Source: Marinifilum_A sediminis
GTDB lineage: Bacteria; Bacteroidota; Bacteroidia; Bacteroidales; Marinifilaceae
Direction: 5' to 3'
Assembly (NCBI GenBank): GCA_947496465.1
Contig: CANMCX010000002.1
Span: forward strand, 248,001-312,000
DNA: 64,000 bases
In this document: one piece after another, positions 1 through 9,398 of the stretch
How the letters are laid out: every line of letters begins with the position of its first letter
How positions within the stretch are numbered: the first letter of the stretch is position 1
The notes under the pieces: model-generated
Seen by the model: the letters and a program-made list of their open reading frames with translations, nothing else
Told to the model about the DNA's origin: nothing
Databases searched by the model: none
Position numbers and translations under genes: made by a program

Positions 1-976
1 AAATAAAGCCTATACAAAATAGCATTAGTACAAAAAATAATAGAAGTATAGCAAAACTTGGATTGGACTCTCCATAAAAAAGGATCACATACAATAATGA
101 GATAAAAGTAAGTGCTATTGTAAATATTGTTGCCAGCTTTAACATGCCAAAACGAATCACCAAAGTTCCATTCATAAAAGTGGATAATCCAATTACGATA
201 GCAATTCCTGAAAAGATAAAAGGAAATTCATCAACCAAACCGTATTGTTCCTGAAAAATTTGCTGACTGGAACTTAAATAAACCATAAAGGCTGATAGGA
301 TTAACCCAGACATGAAAGTGAAAATCAAAGATTGCTTGTGTTTGGTAAACTCTTTTATTCCATTGGAGAATAAGGACCAACTCATTTTCTTTCTGTTTTC
401 AACTTTAAGAGTTTCGGGCTGGCGTTTCCACAACCAGAGAACCACAAAAAGACCAAATATCAATTGGCTGGAAAAAATAGATTCCCAACCAAAACTGCTT
501 AGCATCAACTTTCCAAAGGATGGTGCTACAATTGGCGCCAAAATAAATATAACTGTAACAAAGGACATGATTTTTGCCATATAATCTCCCACAAATCTAT
601 CGCGAACCATAGCCGTACTAATTGTTCGGGGCGCCGAAAGACCAATTCCCTGTAGAAACCTTCCTAAAATCATCATCTCCATACTAGTGGAAAAAATACA
701 AAGTAAACTTGAAAAGGTAAAAATGGTAAAACCTATATAAATAACTGTTTTTCGCCCCAAACTATCCGACAAAGGACCGGAAATCAGCTGACCGAATCCC
801 ATACCCAAAAAGATCATGGTAATTAACAACTGATTGTTCTTTGGATCGGTAATGCCTATGGTTTTGGCAATATCAGGCAAACCTGGCAGCAAGGCATCTA
901 TCGATAAGGATGCCAGGGACATTAAGGATGCCATAATGATAATAAATTCGGTATCCGTTTTTCTTTTTATTTGCAT
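1..976 (-). CDS. Bcr/CflA-type MFS drug efflux transporter (C-terminus cut by window)
   Basis: The frame is open from an ATG at 976 down to the window edge, giving about 325 residues of a family usually near 400, so the C-terminus lies outside. The N-terminus begins MQIKRKTDTEFI and the first membrane helix carries SLASLSIDALLPGLPDIA, typical of Bcr/CflA proteins. The MFS loop 2-3 motif is visible as GQLISGPLSDSLGRK. The family exports drugs such as bicyclomycin or chloramphenicol by proton antiport in the inner membrane; the substrate here is unknown. It is followed upstream by yihY on the same strand, 76 bases away. Confidence 0.85.
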   Translation of the reverse strand, partial: MQIKRKTDTEFIIIMASLMSLASLSIDALLPGLPDIAKTIGITDPKNNQLLITMIFLGMGFGQLISGPLSDSLGRKTVIYIGFTIFTFSSLLCIFSTSMEMMILGRFLQGIGLSAPRTISTAMVRDRFVGDYMAKIMSFVTVIFILAPIVAPSFGKLMLSSFGWESIFSSQLIFGLFVVLWLWKRQPETLKVENRKKMSWSLFSNGIKEFTKHKQSLIFTFMSGLILSAFMVYLSSSQQIFQEQYGLVDEFPFIFSGIAIVIGLSTFMNGTLVIRFGMLKLATIFTIALTFISLLYVILFYGESNPSFAILLLFFVLMLFCIGFI

Positions 977-1052
977 AAAATACATTTAACATCAAGCATT
1001 AATGATTTTAATGTTTGATTTTATCAATCTAAAACTTATTCAAATAGAATTC

Positions 1053-1916
1053 TTATTCAAGTTCTCTATTCTCAACGAATACCGCATTTTTATTGGGTTC
1101 AATTTGACAATTCATTTTCCCACTAATGATTTTCACGAAAGAGGCGCCCAAAAAGATAATTTGTGAAGTATAATACACCCAAAGCATTAATAATGCCAAT
1201 ACACTAGCTGCTCCAAATGTTGAGGAAACATGCGAGTGACCAATATACATTCCTATAGCCGATTTCCCCAGAACAAAAAGTATTGCGGTAAATATTCCTC
1301 CAGCTATTGCTGCTTTCCAGTGTACTTTTGCATCACCCAAATATTTATACATGATTCCAATAATCAAGGCAATTACTACTAAAGATGTGATGTGCTCGTA
1401 GATAAAAGTCATTTTGTAATCGCTATGCAGGTTATAGGCATATTTACTTAAGAAACTGCTAAGAGTGGTACTAATTAAAATGATGAAAAAGAGAACCACA
1501 AGTATGACAAAGGACGTCAAATGTTTAGTGATGTATTTTAGAAGTCCACTTTTCGGCTTTTCTTTTATTTCCCAAATGCCATTAAAAGCATTGTGAATCT
1601 GACTTACCATTCCTGATGCGCTCAAAGCCAATGTCGCAAATCCAATTGTAGTAGTAAGTACATTGTTATGATTTATATGCTGATTCTTTACGATATTCTG
1701 TAACTGTAAGGCAGCATCACTACCTAAAATATCTTTCAGCTGTGCATATATTTCTCCAGATACAGCTTGTGCTCCAAAAAACAATCCAAGTAAGGAGGTT
1801 ATGATAATGATGATAGGCAAAATAGAAAACACAGCATAATAAGCCAATGCTGCACCTTTTTGAAAGGTATCACTATTCAAAAAATGACCAAATACTTCTT
1901 TAAAAAATTGTATCAT
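1053..1916 (-). CDS. YihY/BrkB family inner-membrane protein
   Basis: This 287-residue protein has about six hydrophobic helices and the family hallmarks: a FQKGAALAYYAVFSILPIII segment near residues 18-37, a central GIWEIKEKPKSG loop and a C-terminal LMLWVYYTSQIIFLGASF segment. The family was once misnamed ribonuclease BN; its role is not settled, and transport or envelope functions have been proposed. It shares strand with the MFS gene downstream and the GNAT gene upstream, but 126 bases separate it from the latter, so co-transcription is uncertain. Confidence 0.85.
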   Translation of the reverse strand: MIQFFKEVFGHFLNSDTFQKGAALAYYAVFSILPIIIIITSLLGLFFGAQAVSGEIYAQLKDILGSDAALQLQNIVKNQHINHNNVLTTTIGFATLALSASGMVSQIHNAFNGIWEIKEKPKSGLLKYITKHLTSFVILVVLFFIILISTTLSSFLSKYAYNLHSDYKMTFIYEHITSLVVIALIIGIMYKYLGDAKVHWKAAIAGGIFTAILFVLGKSAIGMYIGHSHVSSTFGAASVLALLMLWVYYTSQIIFLGASFVKIISGKMNCQIEPNKNAVFVENRELE

Positions 1917-2042
1917 ATTTAACAGATGAGTTAAGATATTATATAAGTTCGAGTAAGGCAGGCAAACCTATATATTTTTAAAAGTGGCAAACCATTTAAA
2001 CTCCACTATAGCCTTCCACAGCTAAATCGATTATCCTTGTGA

Positions 2043-2480
2043 TTATTTCTTGTAAATCATCTGATACAAATCATAATCCTTTGCCCAATAATCCTTTTCG
2101 ATATTCACCAATTCAAAGCCCATTTTATTGTAAAAATCAGCCACCAATTGACTTGTTCTCACTTCGATGATTTTGAATAAATTCTTCGCTTTGATGTAAT
2201 CAATCCTATATTTTATTAATGATTTCCCAACTCCCTTTCCTTGATAATCGGGATGAATCATATCCCAAGATATTCTGGCAATCTTCTCTTCGGGAAAATA
2301 ATTGATTCCTCCTGCCCCTACAATCACAGATTCAAGCTCAACGACAAAATAATCCTCTACCTCTTTATCCAGGTAGTTTTTTAAGTCATTCTCTTCTGAT
2401 GGATCAAAATATTTAGGCGTATTGAGCTTTACCAATTCAATAACTTTAATTTTATCTTCTTTTGCGTATTTTCTAATCAT
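2043..2480 (-). CDS. GNAT family N-acetyltransferase
   Basis: A 145-residue single-domain protein. The acetyl-CoA binding motif A reads HPDYQGKGVGKSLIKYRI around residues 77-94, matching the Q/R-x-x-G-x-G/A pyrophosphate loop of GNAT enzymes, and a later NKMGFELV segment matches motif B. The family moves an acetyl group from acetyl-CoA to an amine; nothing in the sequence or neighbourhood fixes the acceptor. It stands alone between an exporter and yihY on the same strand. Confidence 0.85.
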   Translation of the reverse strand: MIRKYAKEDKIKVIELVKLNTPKYFDPSEENDLKNYLDKEVEDYFVVELESVIVGAGGINYFPEEKIARISWDMIHPDYQGKGVGKSLIKYRIDYIKAKNLFKIIEVRTSQLVADFYNKMGFELVNIEKDYWAKDYDLYQMIYKK

Positions 2481-2589
2481 CTGTATGCTCTTTATTTATC
2501 ACACACTTTAATTGCTTACTAGCAATTCTGCACTCCTCTATATTAAGTCATTAAAATTGTACAAGAATCATATCACGTACAGAACTTCT

Positions 2590-3819
2590 CTATTTTGACA
2601 TTTTAAGAGAATTCCGCAAACTCTTTCTCCTGTCGATAAAACTTCCCGAGAATATTAATCCACCAATAATCCCCATAAAAATGTAAAGGATTTGCTCTCC
2701 CATGTTGGAATGTGTATTTCCTTCATTAAGAAACACACTACTCAGTCCAATAAAAGCCTTACTCCCCGGAACTAGCATAATAATTCCAGGAACCAAAAAG
2801 ACCAATTCTGGCGATTTAGTTATCTTACTAAACAACTTACTTGCTAAAACTGCGACAAATGTTCCAATAAATATACTTACTAATATTCCTGTAAAGTCGA
2901 GTAAAGTAGTGGTATAAAAACTCATGAATCCGGCAATTACACAAAATAACAGATCTTTTGGCTGCACTTTAAAAACAGGCATTAAACTCAATGCAAGTAA
3001 AATAATCGCAAAGTAATCTACCCACTGAGGAACATCATTCACCACTATATTTGGTTTCAAATCAATAAACATAGGAAGAATCGCCAAGCCCAAAACAACT
3101 CCAAAGAATTGCTTAAACAAAGATACCAATGCATCAAATAGTTTAGCTGTTCCCGATACCAAACTTCTGGATGTAATCTCTTCCAAAGCTGTCGTAATCG
3201 ATAAACCAGGAATAAATACAATGATGGAAGCCAGTATGGTCATGGAGATATTAATCTGTCCAAACTGTGCAGCAAGCAAACCCGTTATAAGAGTTGCCGT
3301 AAAAGCCACCAGTGATTCCAGCGTACTTCGAATGTAATCTGACTTTTTTGCAAATAGTGTGATCCCATATATGATCGCACCAATTAATGATGCAGTCAAT
3401 GCCGATGCCCAACTAGTATCCAGAATAATACTGAATGCTCCTGCTGAAATCATGAATGCGAATAACTCTGTCAGCTTACCATATCCCAAAGGTGCACTTT
3501 CAATTCTTTCAATTCTCCGCTTGGCTTGTACAAATGAAATTTTATTGGACAATACACTATTCGTAATCTCAACAATTCTCGATAGAGCGCCTAGATTTAA
3601 TTCCCCTGGCAAAACACATTCCACATAATTGTAGGTATGTTCATCCTCTTCGTAAAACACATAGTTGATCCAGGTAGGTGTATCCATAAAACTGCCACGA
3701 ATACCTTTCTTCTCAGCGATTTCGTTCAGATAGATTTGAGATTTATAAGAAGGCACCCCATAAGTATGAAGTGCCTTACCCAACTGTACAATGAATTTAT
3801 ATTTTTCTGGTATTTGCAT
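2590..3819 (-). CDS. ThrE-type threonine/serine exporter family protein
   Basis: This 409-residue protein has the ThrE_1 plus ThrE_2 architecture on one chain: a soluble N-terminal part with LGKALHTYGVPSYKSQ near residues 14-29, then about ten membrane helices. A FVPGLSITTALEEI-like segment (IPGLSITTALEEITSRSLVSG) and a second LVPGIIMLVPGSKAF segment are hallmarks. Family members export threonine or serine using the proton gradient; the substrate here is inferred from family only. It is divergent from the SulP gene across about 309 bases. Confidence 0.8.
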   Translation of the reverse strand: MQIPEKYKFIVQLGKALHTYGVPSYKSQIYLNEIAEKKGIRGSFMDTPTWINYVFYEEDEHTYNYVECVLPGELNLGALSRIVEITNSVLSNKISFVQAKRRIERIESAPLGYGKLTELFAFMISAGAFSIILDTSWASALTASLIGAIIYGITLFAKKSDYIRSTLESLVAFTATLITGLLAAQFGQINISMTILASIIVFIPGLSITTALEEITSRSLVSGTAKLFDALVSLFKQFFGVVLGLAILPMFIDLKPNIVVNDVPQWVDYFAIILLALSLMPVFKVQPKDLLFCVIAGFMSFYTTTLLDFTGILVSIFIGTFVAVLASKLFSKITKSPELVFLVPGIIMLVPGSKAFIGLSSVFLNEGNTHSNMGEQILYIFMGIIGGLIFSGSFIDRRKSLRNSLKMSK

Positions 3820-4093
3820 TCTCTAATATCTTATCGATCCAAAACTTTACAAAAAATCATATTTATTCTAAAGCCGTACAAAAATACAACAAATTATTAA
3901 TCACTTGATAGTCCATTCATATACTTTCTAATTTAGTAATCCGACCTATTCGTAAAGCTAATAGCCAACAAATCAGAAAGTATCAATTTCATGCTAATAA
4001 TTAGATAATTACGGACAATAAAATCTTCTAATTTATTTTCAATTTTCTTGTAAAATTTATCAATAAACGAGGATAACGACAGCCATTATGCAT
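3820..4093. other. Divergent intergenic region without a gene
   Basis: This AT-rich stretch between the ThrE-like and SulP genes holds no convincing reading frame or RNA. It must carry the promoter of the ThrE-like gene on the minus strand, but I cannot point to a clear box. The SulP -7 box lies just after it. Confidence 0.5.
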
Positions 4094-4101
4094 TACTTTT
4101 G
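4094..4101 (+). promoter_or_regulatory. Bacteroidetes -7 promoter box for SulP gene
   Basis: TACTTTTG fits the Bacteroidetes TAnnTTTG element. No good TTTG -33 element is seen at the usual distance. Transcription would begin near 4108, which places an upstream TTG (4099) outside the mRNA and supports the ATG at 4129 as the start. Confidence 0.6.
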
Positions 4102-4128
4102 CAGCTTCAATCAAACAATATTTACCAA

Positions 4129-5757
4129 ATGAAATCTATTTTTAAGCCCAAATTACTTTCAGTAATTAAAGGGTATAATGCTCAAGCCTTTCAAAAAGAC
4201 TTGTTTGCCGGCATTATTGTCGGAATCGTTGCTCTTCCATTGGCAATTGCTTTTGCAGTAGCATCAGGTGTTTCACCCGAAAAAGGTTTGATCACAGCTA
4301 TAATTGCTGGTTTTATCATTTCCTTAGTTGGTGGTAGTCGTGTACAGATTGGTGGTCCTACCGGAGCTTTCATTGTAATTGTTTATGGCATTGTTAATGA
4401 ATATGGTCTGGATGGTCTTATGATCTCAACCTTTCTTGCCGGTTTAATTCTGATCGCATTTGGTTTGATGCGATTGGGAAGCATCCTAAAATTTATTCCA
4501 CATCCGCTTATTGTTGGTTTCACCAGTGGTATCGCTTTGGTAATTTTCTCAACTCAGATTAAGGCTGCTTTTGGTTTGCAAATAGAAGAATTACCATCTG
4601 AATTTATTAGCAAATGGGTGTGCTACTTTACAAATTTTTCAAGTTTTTCCTGGTACGCCATTGCGATTAGTGGAGCAACTATTTTACTTACCCTATTCGC
4701 TGGAAAAATCATTCCAAAAATTCCTGGTTCTTTCATTGCCATCATAGGTATGACTGCATTGGTTTCTATTCTTGATTTACCAGTTGATACAATTGAATCG
4801 GTTTATGGTAGCATTCCAAATAGTTTTCATTTTGAAATTCCTCATGTTGAATGGACCAATTTACACAATTACTTTGCTCCTGCCATTACCATTGCCATTT
4901 TAGGAGCAATTGAATCGCTCTTATCAGCAGTTGTTTCCGATGGGATGATTGGTGGTAATCATCGTTCCAACACAGAATTAATTGCTCAGGGTATTGCCAA
5001 TGTTTTCTCTCCTATATTTGGTGGAATTCCTGCAACTGGGGCAATAGCAAGAACAGCTACCAATGTTAAAAATGGTGGACGAACTCCAATAGCGGGTATG
5101 ATTCATGCCATTACCCTTTTACTAATCATGTTGGTATTTGGTAAGTGGGCTAAGCTAATTCCTATGTCATGCCTTGCTGGAATATTGATTGTAGTTTCTT
5201 ATAATATGAGTGAATGGCGTTCGTTCCGATCGATCCTGAAAAGTTCACGATTTGATATCATTGTACTGCTAACCACTTTCTTTCTTACTGTTTTAGTTGA
5301 TTTAACCATTGCCATTGAAATTGGAATTGTTTTGGCTGCTTTGATCTTTATGTATCGCATGTCGAAAATTAATGGAGTAATGCCCGTAGAAATAGAATCG
5401 GATGAAATTCAGAATTACAGCCAATTACCAAAAGAAATAGAAGTATATGAAATTAGCGGACCTTTCTTTTTTGCTGCTGCGAAAAGATATCAGGAGACCT
5501 TACGCAATTTAAAAGGATCTACATCTGTTCTCATTATTCGCATGCGACACGTTCCTTTTATTGACTCTACTGGTATTCAAAACTTCACGGAAATCATTAA
5601 AACTTTAGAAAAAAGAAAAACAAAAGTTATTTTATCAGGTGTAAACCCTGATGTTTTAGTAGAAATCAAAAGAAGTGAAATTATCGATTTTATATCCGAT
5701 GATAACATTTTAGATAACTTTGATGACGCAATAATCAAGGCTAAATCGAATATATAA
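4129..5757 (+). CDS. SulP family inorganic anion transporter with STAS domain
   Basis: From the ATG at 4129 the protein has 542 residues. The N-terminal two thirds is a SulP membrane domain (VGIVALPLAIAFAVASGVSP, then GPTGAF around 70-80, and a GIANVFSPIFGGIPATGAIAR signature), and the last ~110 residues are a STAS domain with the typical MRHVPFIDSTGIQNF loop. The family moves sulfate, bicarbonate or related anions across the inner membrane; which anion is not decidable here. An in-frame TTG ten codons upstream overlaps the promoter and was rejected. It is a single-gene unit closed by a terminator. Confidence 0.92.
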   Translation: MKSIFKPKLLSVIKGYNAQAFQKDLFAGIIVGIVALPLAIAFAVASGVSPEKGLITAIIAGFIISLVGGSRVQIGGPTGAFIVIVYGIVNEYGLDGLMISTFLAGLILIAFGLMRLGSILKFIPHPLIVGFTSGIALVIFSTQIKAAFGLQIEELPSEFISKWVCYFTNFSSFSWYAIAISGATILLTLFAGKIIPKIPGSFIAIIGMTALVSILDLPVDTIESVYGSIPNSFHFEIPHVEWTNLHNYFAPAITIAILGAIESLLSAVVSDGMIGGNHRSNTELIAQGIANVFSPIFGGIPATGAIARTATNVKNGGRTPIAGMIHAITLLLIMLVFGKWAKLIPMSCLAGILIVVSYNMSEWRSFRSILKSSRFDIIVLLTTFFLTVLVDLTIAIEIGIVLAALIFMYRMSKINGVMPVEIESDEIQNYSQLPKEIEVYEISGPFFFAAAKRYQETLRNLKGSTSVLIIRMRHVPFIDSTGIQNFTEIIKTLEKRKTKVILSGVNPDVLVEIKRSEIIDFISDDNILDNFDDAIIKAKSNI

Positions 5758-5778
5758 ACCTACCAAAATACACACAAT

Positions 5779-5825
5779 AAAGCGACACCTCGAAGAAGAT
5801 ATTTCTTTTTTTTGTGTCGCTTTTT
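5779..5825 (+). terminator. Rho-independent terminator after SulP gene
   Basis: Perfect 10-bp arms AAAGCGACAC (5779-5788) and GTGTCGCTTT (5814-5823) with a 25-base loop, followed by further T residues. The loop is long but itself T-rich. Confidence 0.75.
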
Positions 5826-5863
5826 ATTTGTTACTAATCTTAGAATTTACGAATTGATATATT

Positions 5864-6301
5864 CTATTTATGTTTCATTTTATACATCCTGTTTTCATGT
5901 CTGTAATGTTCTTGCATTTTTTTGTTTTCTTTTTCATTGGGAGTAAGCATAAAAGGACCTAAAATAAAAAACAAACACATCAGTATAAAAGCGATTGCAA
6001 AAAACATTTTCGATCTCGAAATTCCCACAACTTTTTCAAACATTGCTTTTATCAACTTCCAGTGGTAAAATACATGAAGAACAATTAGAACGATCATAAT
6101 AAAACCTAGAATCAAATGAATGTACCCCCACTTGTGACGATCCATTCCCAAAAATTCTAATTTTACATGATCACCATACTTTGCCCATGTCTCCTGCCCC
6201 GTAAGTAAAACATACTTAATTAAGAAGCCTATTCCGGTTATCAACGATAAGCACAAAAACAAAAGTAAATCAATTACAAAATTAATGTTTAACCGTTTCA
6301 T
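5864..6301 (-). CDS. DUF4405-like cytochrome b561-type membrane protein
   Basis: With the start at 6301 (MKRLNINFVIDLLLFLCLS) the protein has 145 residues and about four membrane helices. Several His residues sit at helix ends (GYIHLILGF, IVLHVFYHWK), as in haem-ligating b561/DUF4405 folds. The upstream in-frame ATG at 6343 was rejected because it lies inside the terminator of the preceding operon. A His/Met/Lys-rich tail (HYRHENRMYKMKHK) could bind metal. Role: probably a membrane redox or haem protein, by family analogy only. It follows the ORP-like operon on the same strand but beyond that terminator. Confidence 0.65.
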   Translation of the reverse strand: MKRLNINFVIDLLLFLCLSLITGIGFLIKYVLLTGQETWAKYGDHVKLEFLGMDRHKWGYIHLILGFIMIVLIVLHVFYHWKLIKAMFEKVVGISRSKMFFAIAFILMCLFFILGPFMLTPNEKENKKMQEHYRHENRMYKMKHK

Positions 6302-6321
6302 TTTAAACAATTTTAATTTTA

Positions 6322-6357
6322 CAAAAAAACCGGATCTGCACAATACAGAATCCGGTT
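6322..6357 (-). terminator. Terminator of the ORP-like operon
   Basis: Read on the minus strand, arms AACCGGAT and ATCCGGTT (6350-6357 and 6328-6335) close a short loop and are followed by a run of seven T. It lies 25 bases past the thioesterase stop codon and ends the operon that begins at 11010. Confidence 0.85.
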
Positions 6358-6382
6358 ACAATCAAATAGTCATAAACTACTA

Positions 6383-6793
6383 CTAAATCAATACTGCATT
6401 CTTTAAATTACTTATTATCAGATCGGGTACTCTTTGCGGTTTGCGAGTTATACTATCGACAAACACTACAGTAGAACTTGCCTTGCATACCACCTCATTC
6501 CTGGCATTTTCGAAGGTAAAATAAAACTTGAATCGTGTTATTGGCAATTCCTTAATTCTTGTTTTAACTGTTAATTCATCATCGTAACCCGATGGTTTAA
6601 GATACTTCAAATTCATATCCACAACCGGAAGCATTATTCCATTCTCCTCCAACACCTTATCGTTCAATCCAAACTCTCTCATCAATTCAGTTCTTGCTCG
6701 GTGGCAATAGTTTACATAGTTGGCATGATAAACATAGCCCATTTGGTCTACCTCACCATATTGTGGTCTTATTTTACACTCTCCTCTAATCAT
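6383..6793 (-). CDS. Acyl-CoA thioesterase, 4HBT/YbgC-FadM family
   Basis: A 136-residue hot-dog-fold protein. The YbgC-like signature GEVDQMGYVYHANYVNYCH near residues 13-31 contains the conserved Asp and the HANY segment. The family hydrolyses acyl-CoA or acyl-ACP thioesters. Its ATG overlaps the stop of the upstream MinD-type gene by 4 bp (ATGA), so it is translationally coupled and is the last gene of the ORP-like operon. Why a thioesterase sits in this cluster is not obvious; it may simply have been captured by the operon. Confidence 0.85.
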   Translation of the reverse strand: MIRGECKIRPQYGEVDQMGYVYHANYVNYCHRARTELMREFGLNDKVLEENGIMLPVVDMNLKYLKPSGYDDELTVKTRIKELPITRFKFYFTFENARNEVVCKASSTVVFVDSITRKPQRVPDLIISNLKNAVLI

Positions 6794-7677
6794 ACCTCAC
6801 AAAGTTTTTTTGAATGAACAAGACCAGCCCAAATTGTCTGAATTATTGGATTGATATCCGATTCCGGTTTAAATTCAATAATAGATTGATGATTAACAAT
6901 CGAATATACCATATCCTCGCTAAAAGGAATTTTTCCCAATAAATTAATATTTTGAGTGGAAAAAAATGCTTCCATTTGAGCTGTTATTTCCAAGTTAATA
7001 TCGTACTTGTTAATAACCGCAAAAGCAGTAACATTAAATTTTTTCACTAAATCGATTACCCGAACCACATCATGAAAACCGGATTTACTTGGTTCCGTAA
7101 TTAATACAACAGCATCAACTCCTGTTATTGATGCAATGGCAGAACAACCAATTCCCGGAGGACCATCATTCAAAAGAAAATCCGCATTCATTTCTTTCGC
7201 AAGTTCTTGAGCTTTCTTTCTAACCACAGTAACCAATTTCCCTGAATTTTCCTCACCAGGTCCCATTTTTGCATGTACTAACTTTCCAAATCTAGAATCG
7301 GAAATAAACCAACTATTATTAGTACTGTGTTCTGATGAAATAGCCTGAACCGGACAGATTCTCTCACACAATCGACAGCCTTCACACTCGAAAGCATTTA
7401 CTTGCAATCCGCCTTCAGGTTTATAATGTATCGCATCGAACCTACACTCTTGCTTACACTTACCGCAATTGGTGCAGATTTCATTATCAATCTTTGCAAT
7501 TCGGGCACCTTTAAAAACATGCTGCTCTTTAATATCAGGCTGAAATATTAAATGAAGATCTGGCGCATCAACATCAATATCTGAAAACACAGTATTCTTA
7601 CTTACCGATGCTAGTGCTGCAGTTAAACCTGTTTTACCAGTTCCGCCTTTACCGCTTAATATGGTAATTTCTTTCAT
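6790..7677 (-). CDS. MinD-superfamily ATPase with inserted ferredoxin domain (ORP-complex type, copy 2)
   Basis: A 295-residue P-loop protein starting MKEITILSGKGGTGKTG, a deviant Walker A of the MinD/Mrp class. At about residues 68-112 a ferredoxin-like insertion carries two four-Cys sets, CTNCGKCKQEC and CEGCRLCERICP, for two [4Fe-4S] clusters. Downstream DGPPGIGCSAIAS and LITEPSKSGFHD are MinD-class segments. In Desulfovibrio the matching proteins are partners of the orange protein (ORP). The paired copy upstream overlaps by 4 bp, suggesting a heterodimer. Activity is inferred; the family couples ATP hydrolysis to Fe-S or metal-cofactor handling. Confidence 0.88.
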   Translation of the reverse strand: MKEITILSGKGGTGKTGLTAALASVSKNTVFSDIDVDAPDLHLIFQPDIKEQHVFKGARIAKIDNEICTNCGKCKQECRFDAIHYKPEGGLQVNAFECEGCRLCERICPVQAISSEHSTNNSWFISDSRFGKLVHAKMGPGEENSGKLVTVVRKKAQELAKEMNADFLLNDGPPGIGCSAIASITGVDAVVLITEPSKSGFHDVVRVIDLVKKFNVTAFAVINKYDINLEITAQMEAFFSTQNINLLGKIPFSEDMVYSIVNHQSIIEFKPESDINPIIQTIWAGLVHSKKLCEV

Positions 7678-8546
7678 TGTTTTTGCTTGTGTTTAATATT
7701 GATAGCCAATTTCAAATATTCTTGTTCTATAAAAGGCGGAATGTCGTTTAGTAATTTTCCTTTGGCATATTGCTTGGCATAGTTTTTATCAAACGGAATT
7801 TCAGCAAGCAATTCAATTTCCTCTTCCTCCAAATACTTATAAATTTCACGATCGCCCAATCCTGCCTTATTTACAACCAATCCAAAAGGCTTATGCATTT
7901 CTTTCATTAAATCTACGGTTAGCCGTAAATCATATAAACCAAAAGGAGTAGGTTCCGAAACCAGAATTACATAATCTGCATCCGAAACGGTCTCAACAAC
8001 CGGACAACTTGTACCAGGAGGTGCATCGAATATCACAATTCCATCTCCCTTATTCAACTCCTGCTTTAATTCCTTAATTACCTTTGTTTGCATTGGAGAA
8101 CCAATTCTCAAACTTCCTTCAATAATTTCGGCACCAACTTTAGTTTTACAAGTTGTTATGCGTCCAATAGGATTTGCTTCTTCGGTTATTGCATTATAAT
8201 TACAAGCATGCAAACATGCTCCACAAGAATGACATAAATCGAGATCTACATGAGCATATTTTACCGATGGCATTATACTAATGGCATTGAACTCACAGTA
8301 TTCCTCACATTTACGACAAAATGTACATTTTTCGGAATCAATAGTCGGGATCAATTGAGATACTGATTTATCTTTTGCCCTACTAATGTTCTGAAAGAAC
8401 AACAAATCGTTTGGCTCTTCAACATCACAATCAACCAGCTGAACATTTCGTGTCCACTTATCGAAAATAGTGGAAAACAGATTTACTGCAACAGTTGTTT
8501 TACCAGTTCCTCCTTTTCCACTTGTTATTGCTATTTTATACGCCAT
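7674..8546 (-). CDS. MinD-superfamily ATPase with inserted ferredoxin domain (ORP-complex type, copy 1)
   Basis: A 290-residue paralogue of the following gene. Walker A is ITSGKGGTGKTT at residues 7-18; two four-Cys motifs, CTFCRKCEEYC and CHSCGACLHAC, lie near residues 63-105; FDAPPGTSCPVV and LVSEPTPFGLYDL follow. Such paired ATPases with an internal 2x[4Fe-4S] domain occur almost only in anaerobes, next to NifX/ORP-type proteins. Its stop overlaps the start of copy 2 by 4 bp, and the DUF89 gene lies 5 bases upstream. It is cytoplasmic, with no signal or membrane segment. Confidence 0.88.
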   Translation of the reverse strand: MAYKIAITSGKGGTGKTTVAVNLFSTIFDKWTRNVQLVDCDVEEPNDLLFFQNISRAKDKSVSQLIPTIDSEKCTFCRKCEEYCEFNAISIMPSVKYAHVDLDLCHSCGACLHACNYNAITEEANPIGRITTCKTKVGAEIIEGSLRIGSPMQTKVIKELKQELNKGDGIVIFDAPPGTSCPVVETVSDADYVILVSEPTPFGLYDLRLTVDLMKEMHKPFGLVVNKAGLGDREIYKYLEEEEIELLAEIPFDKNYAKQYAKGKLLNDIPPFIEQEYLKLAINIKHKQKQ

Positions 8547-8551
8547 AACTC

Positions 8552-9397
8552 TTACGCCTTATTAGATTTTATAAGTAAATCGCCAATCTCAACACCTAAT
8601 TTACCAGCAATTAAATCACATTTAGCCATAAGCATAAAAAAGAGATTCTCTCGCTTTTCGTTTAACAATCCTTCTAAATTACCTTGACCTTTTGATATCA
8701 CGACATCAGCAGTATGAAACAATTTTTGAAGTTCGGATGAACAATTTTCCAATAAAGTAGAAGGTGCATCGTGACCATTGGAAATTACCTTACAAACATC
8801 TTCCATTGCCACATAATCCGCATCTTCGTAAGTTACATCGTTAATTATTGGCTGATCTCTCACCACATAAATCACATTCGGATGATTTAAATGTTTAATA
8901 AAAAGCTTATCGAAGACTATCTCGCCAGCATTATCTCCCAAATACAAAACTGTTTTAGCTTTTTCAACAGCTTTCAATAAATCTAAACTGTTATCAATGG
9001 CAATTTCTTTCTCCAGTAAACTGTTAACACTTTCGTTAATATCAACAGGTGCGGTATGTGCTCCATAATCAATAATATTTCCGATAACGGCTAATTTCGC
9101 TGCGAAATGAAACGGATTATCCGAATTACTTATAGAGTTATTCCAAAATTTAATTTGAGAATAAAGTAGCTGATTTGCTTTCTTCTTTTCCTCTTTGTAC
9201 AAATCCTCAATCTCAAAACTCTTCTTAGCAAGACGATGAATTAATAAGGAAAGATATGGGCTTGAAATTGAATTGCTATGATTAATAATATAATCTGCTT
9301 CAGAGAGAAACGCATTGGTAAGCTTTGCTTCCGTACCAAACTTACTTGCTAAACTCTTCGCAGTTTTGGATTGACACGCCAAACATGAATTATTCAT
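8552..9397 (-). CDS. DUF89/ARMT1-like metal-dependent phosphatase-fold protein
   Basis: From the ATG at 9397 the protein has 281 residues and begins MNNSCLACQ; a GTG at 9409 was passed over because the ATG follows the previous stop by one base. The N-terminal CxxC is typical of bacterial/archaeal DUF89 proteins. A YLGDNAGEIVFDKLFI segment and ISKGQGNLEGL near the C-terminus contain the conserved Asp/Asn and Gly/Glu residues that bind metal in this fold. The wider family dephosphorylates damaged metabolites; the substrate of the Cys-containing branch is unknown. Its place between a NifX-like gene and the MinD pair implies a role in the same complex. Confidence 0.75.
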   Translation of the reverse strand: MNNSCLACQSKTAKSLASKFGTEAKLTNAFLSEADYIINHSNSISSPYLSLLIHRLAKKSFEIEDLYKEEKKKANQLLYSQIKFWNNSISNSDNPFHFAAKLAVIGNIIDYGAHTAPVDINESVNSLLEKEIAIDNSLDLLKAVEKAKTVLYLGDNAGEIVFDKLFIKHLNHPNVIYVVRDQPIINDVTYEDADYVAMEDVCKVISNGHDAPSTLLENCSSELQKLFHTADVVISKGQGNLEGLLNEKRENLFFMLMAKCDLIAGKLGVEIGDLLIKSNKA

Positions 9398-9398
9398 C

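Noticed and set aside
312..584. 90-residue plus-strand frame at the window start
   Set aside because: It is the shadow of the Bcr/CflA transporter, whose real frame runs off the window on the minus strand.
6302..6343. 14-residue N-terminal extension of the DUF4405-like protein
   Set aside because: The upstream ATG lies inside the terminator hairpin of the preceding operon.
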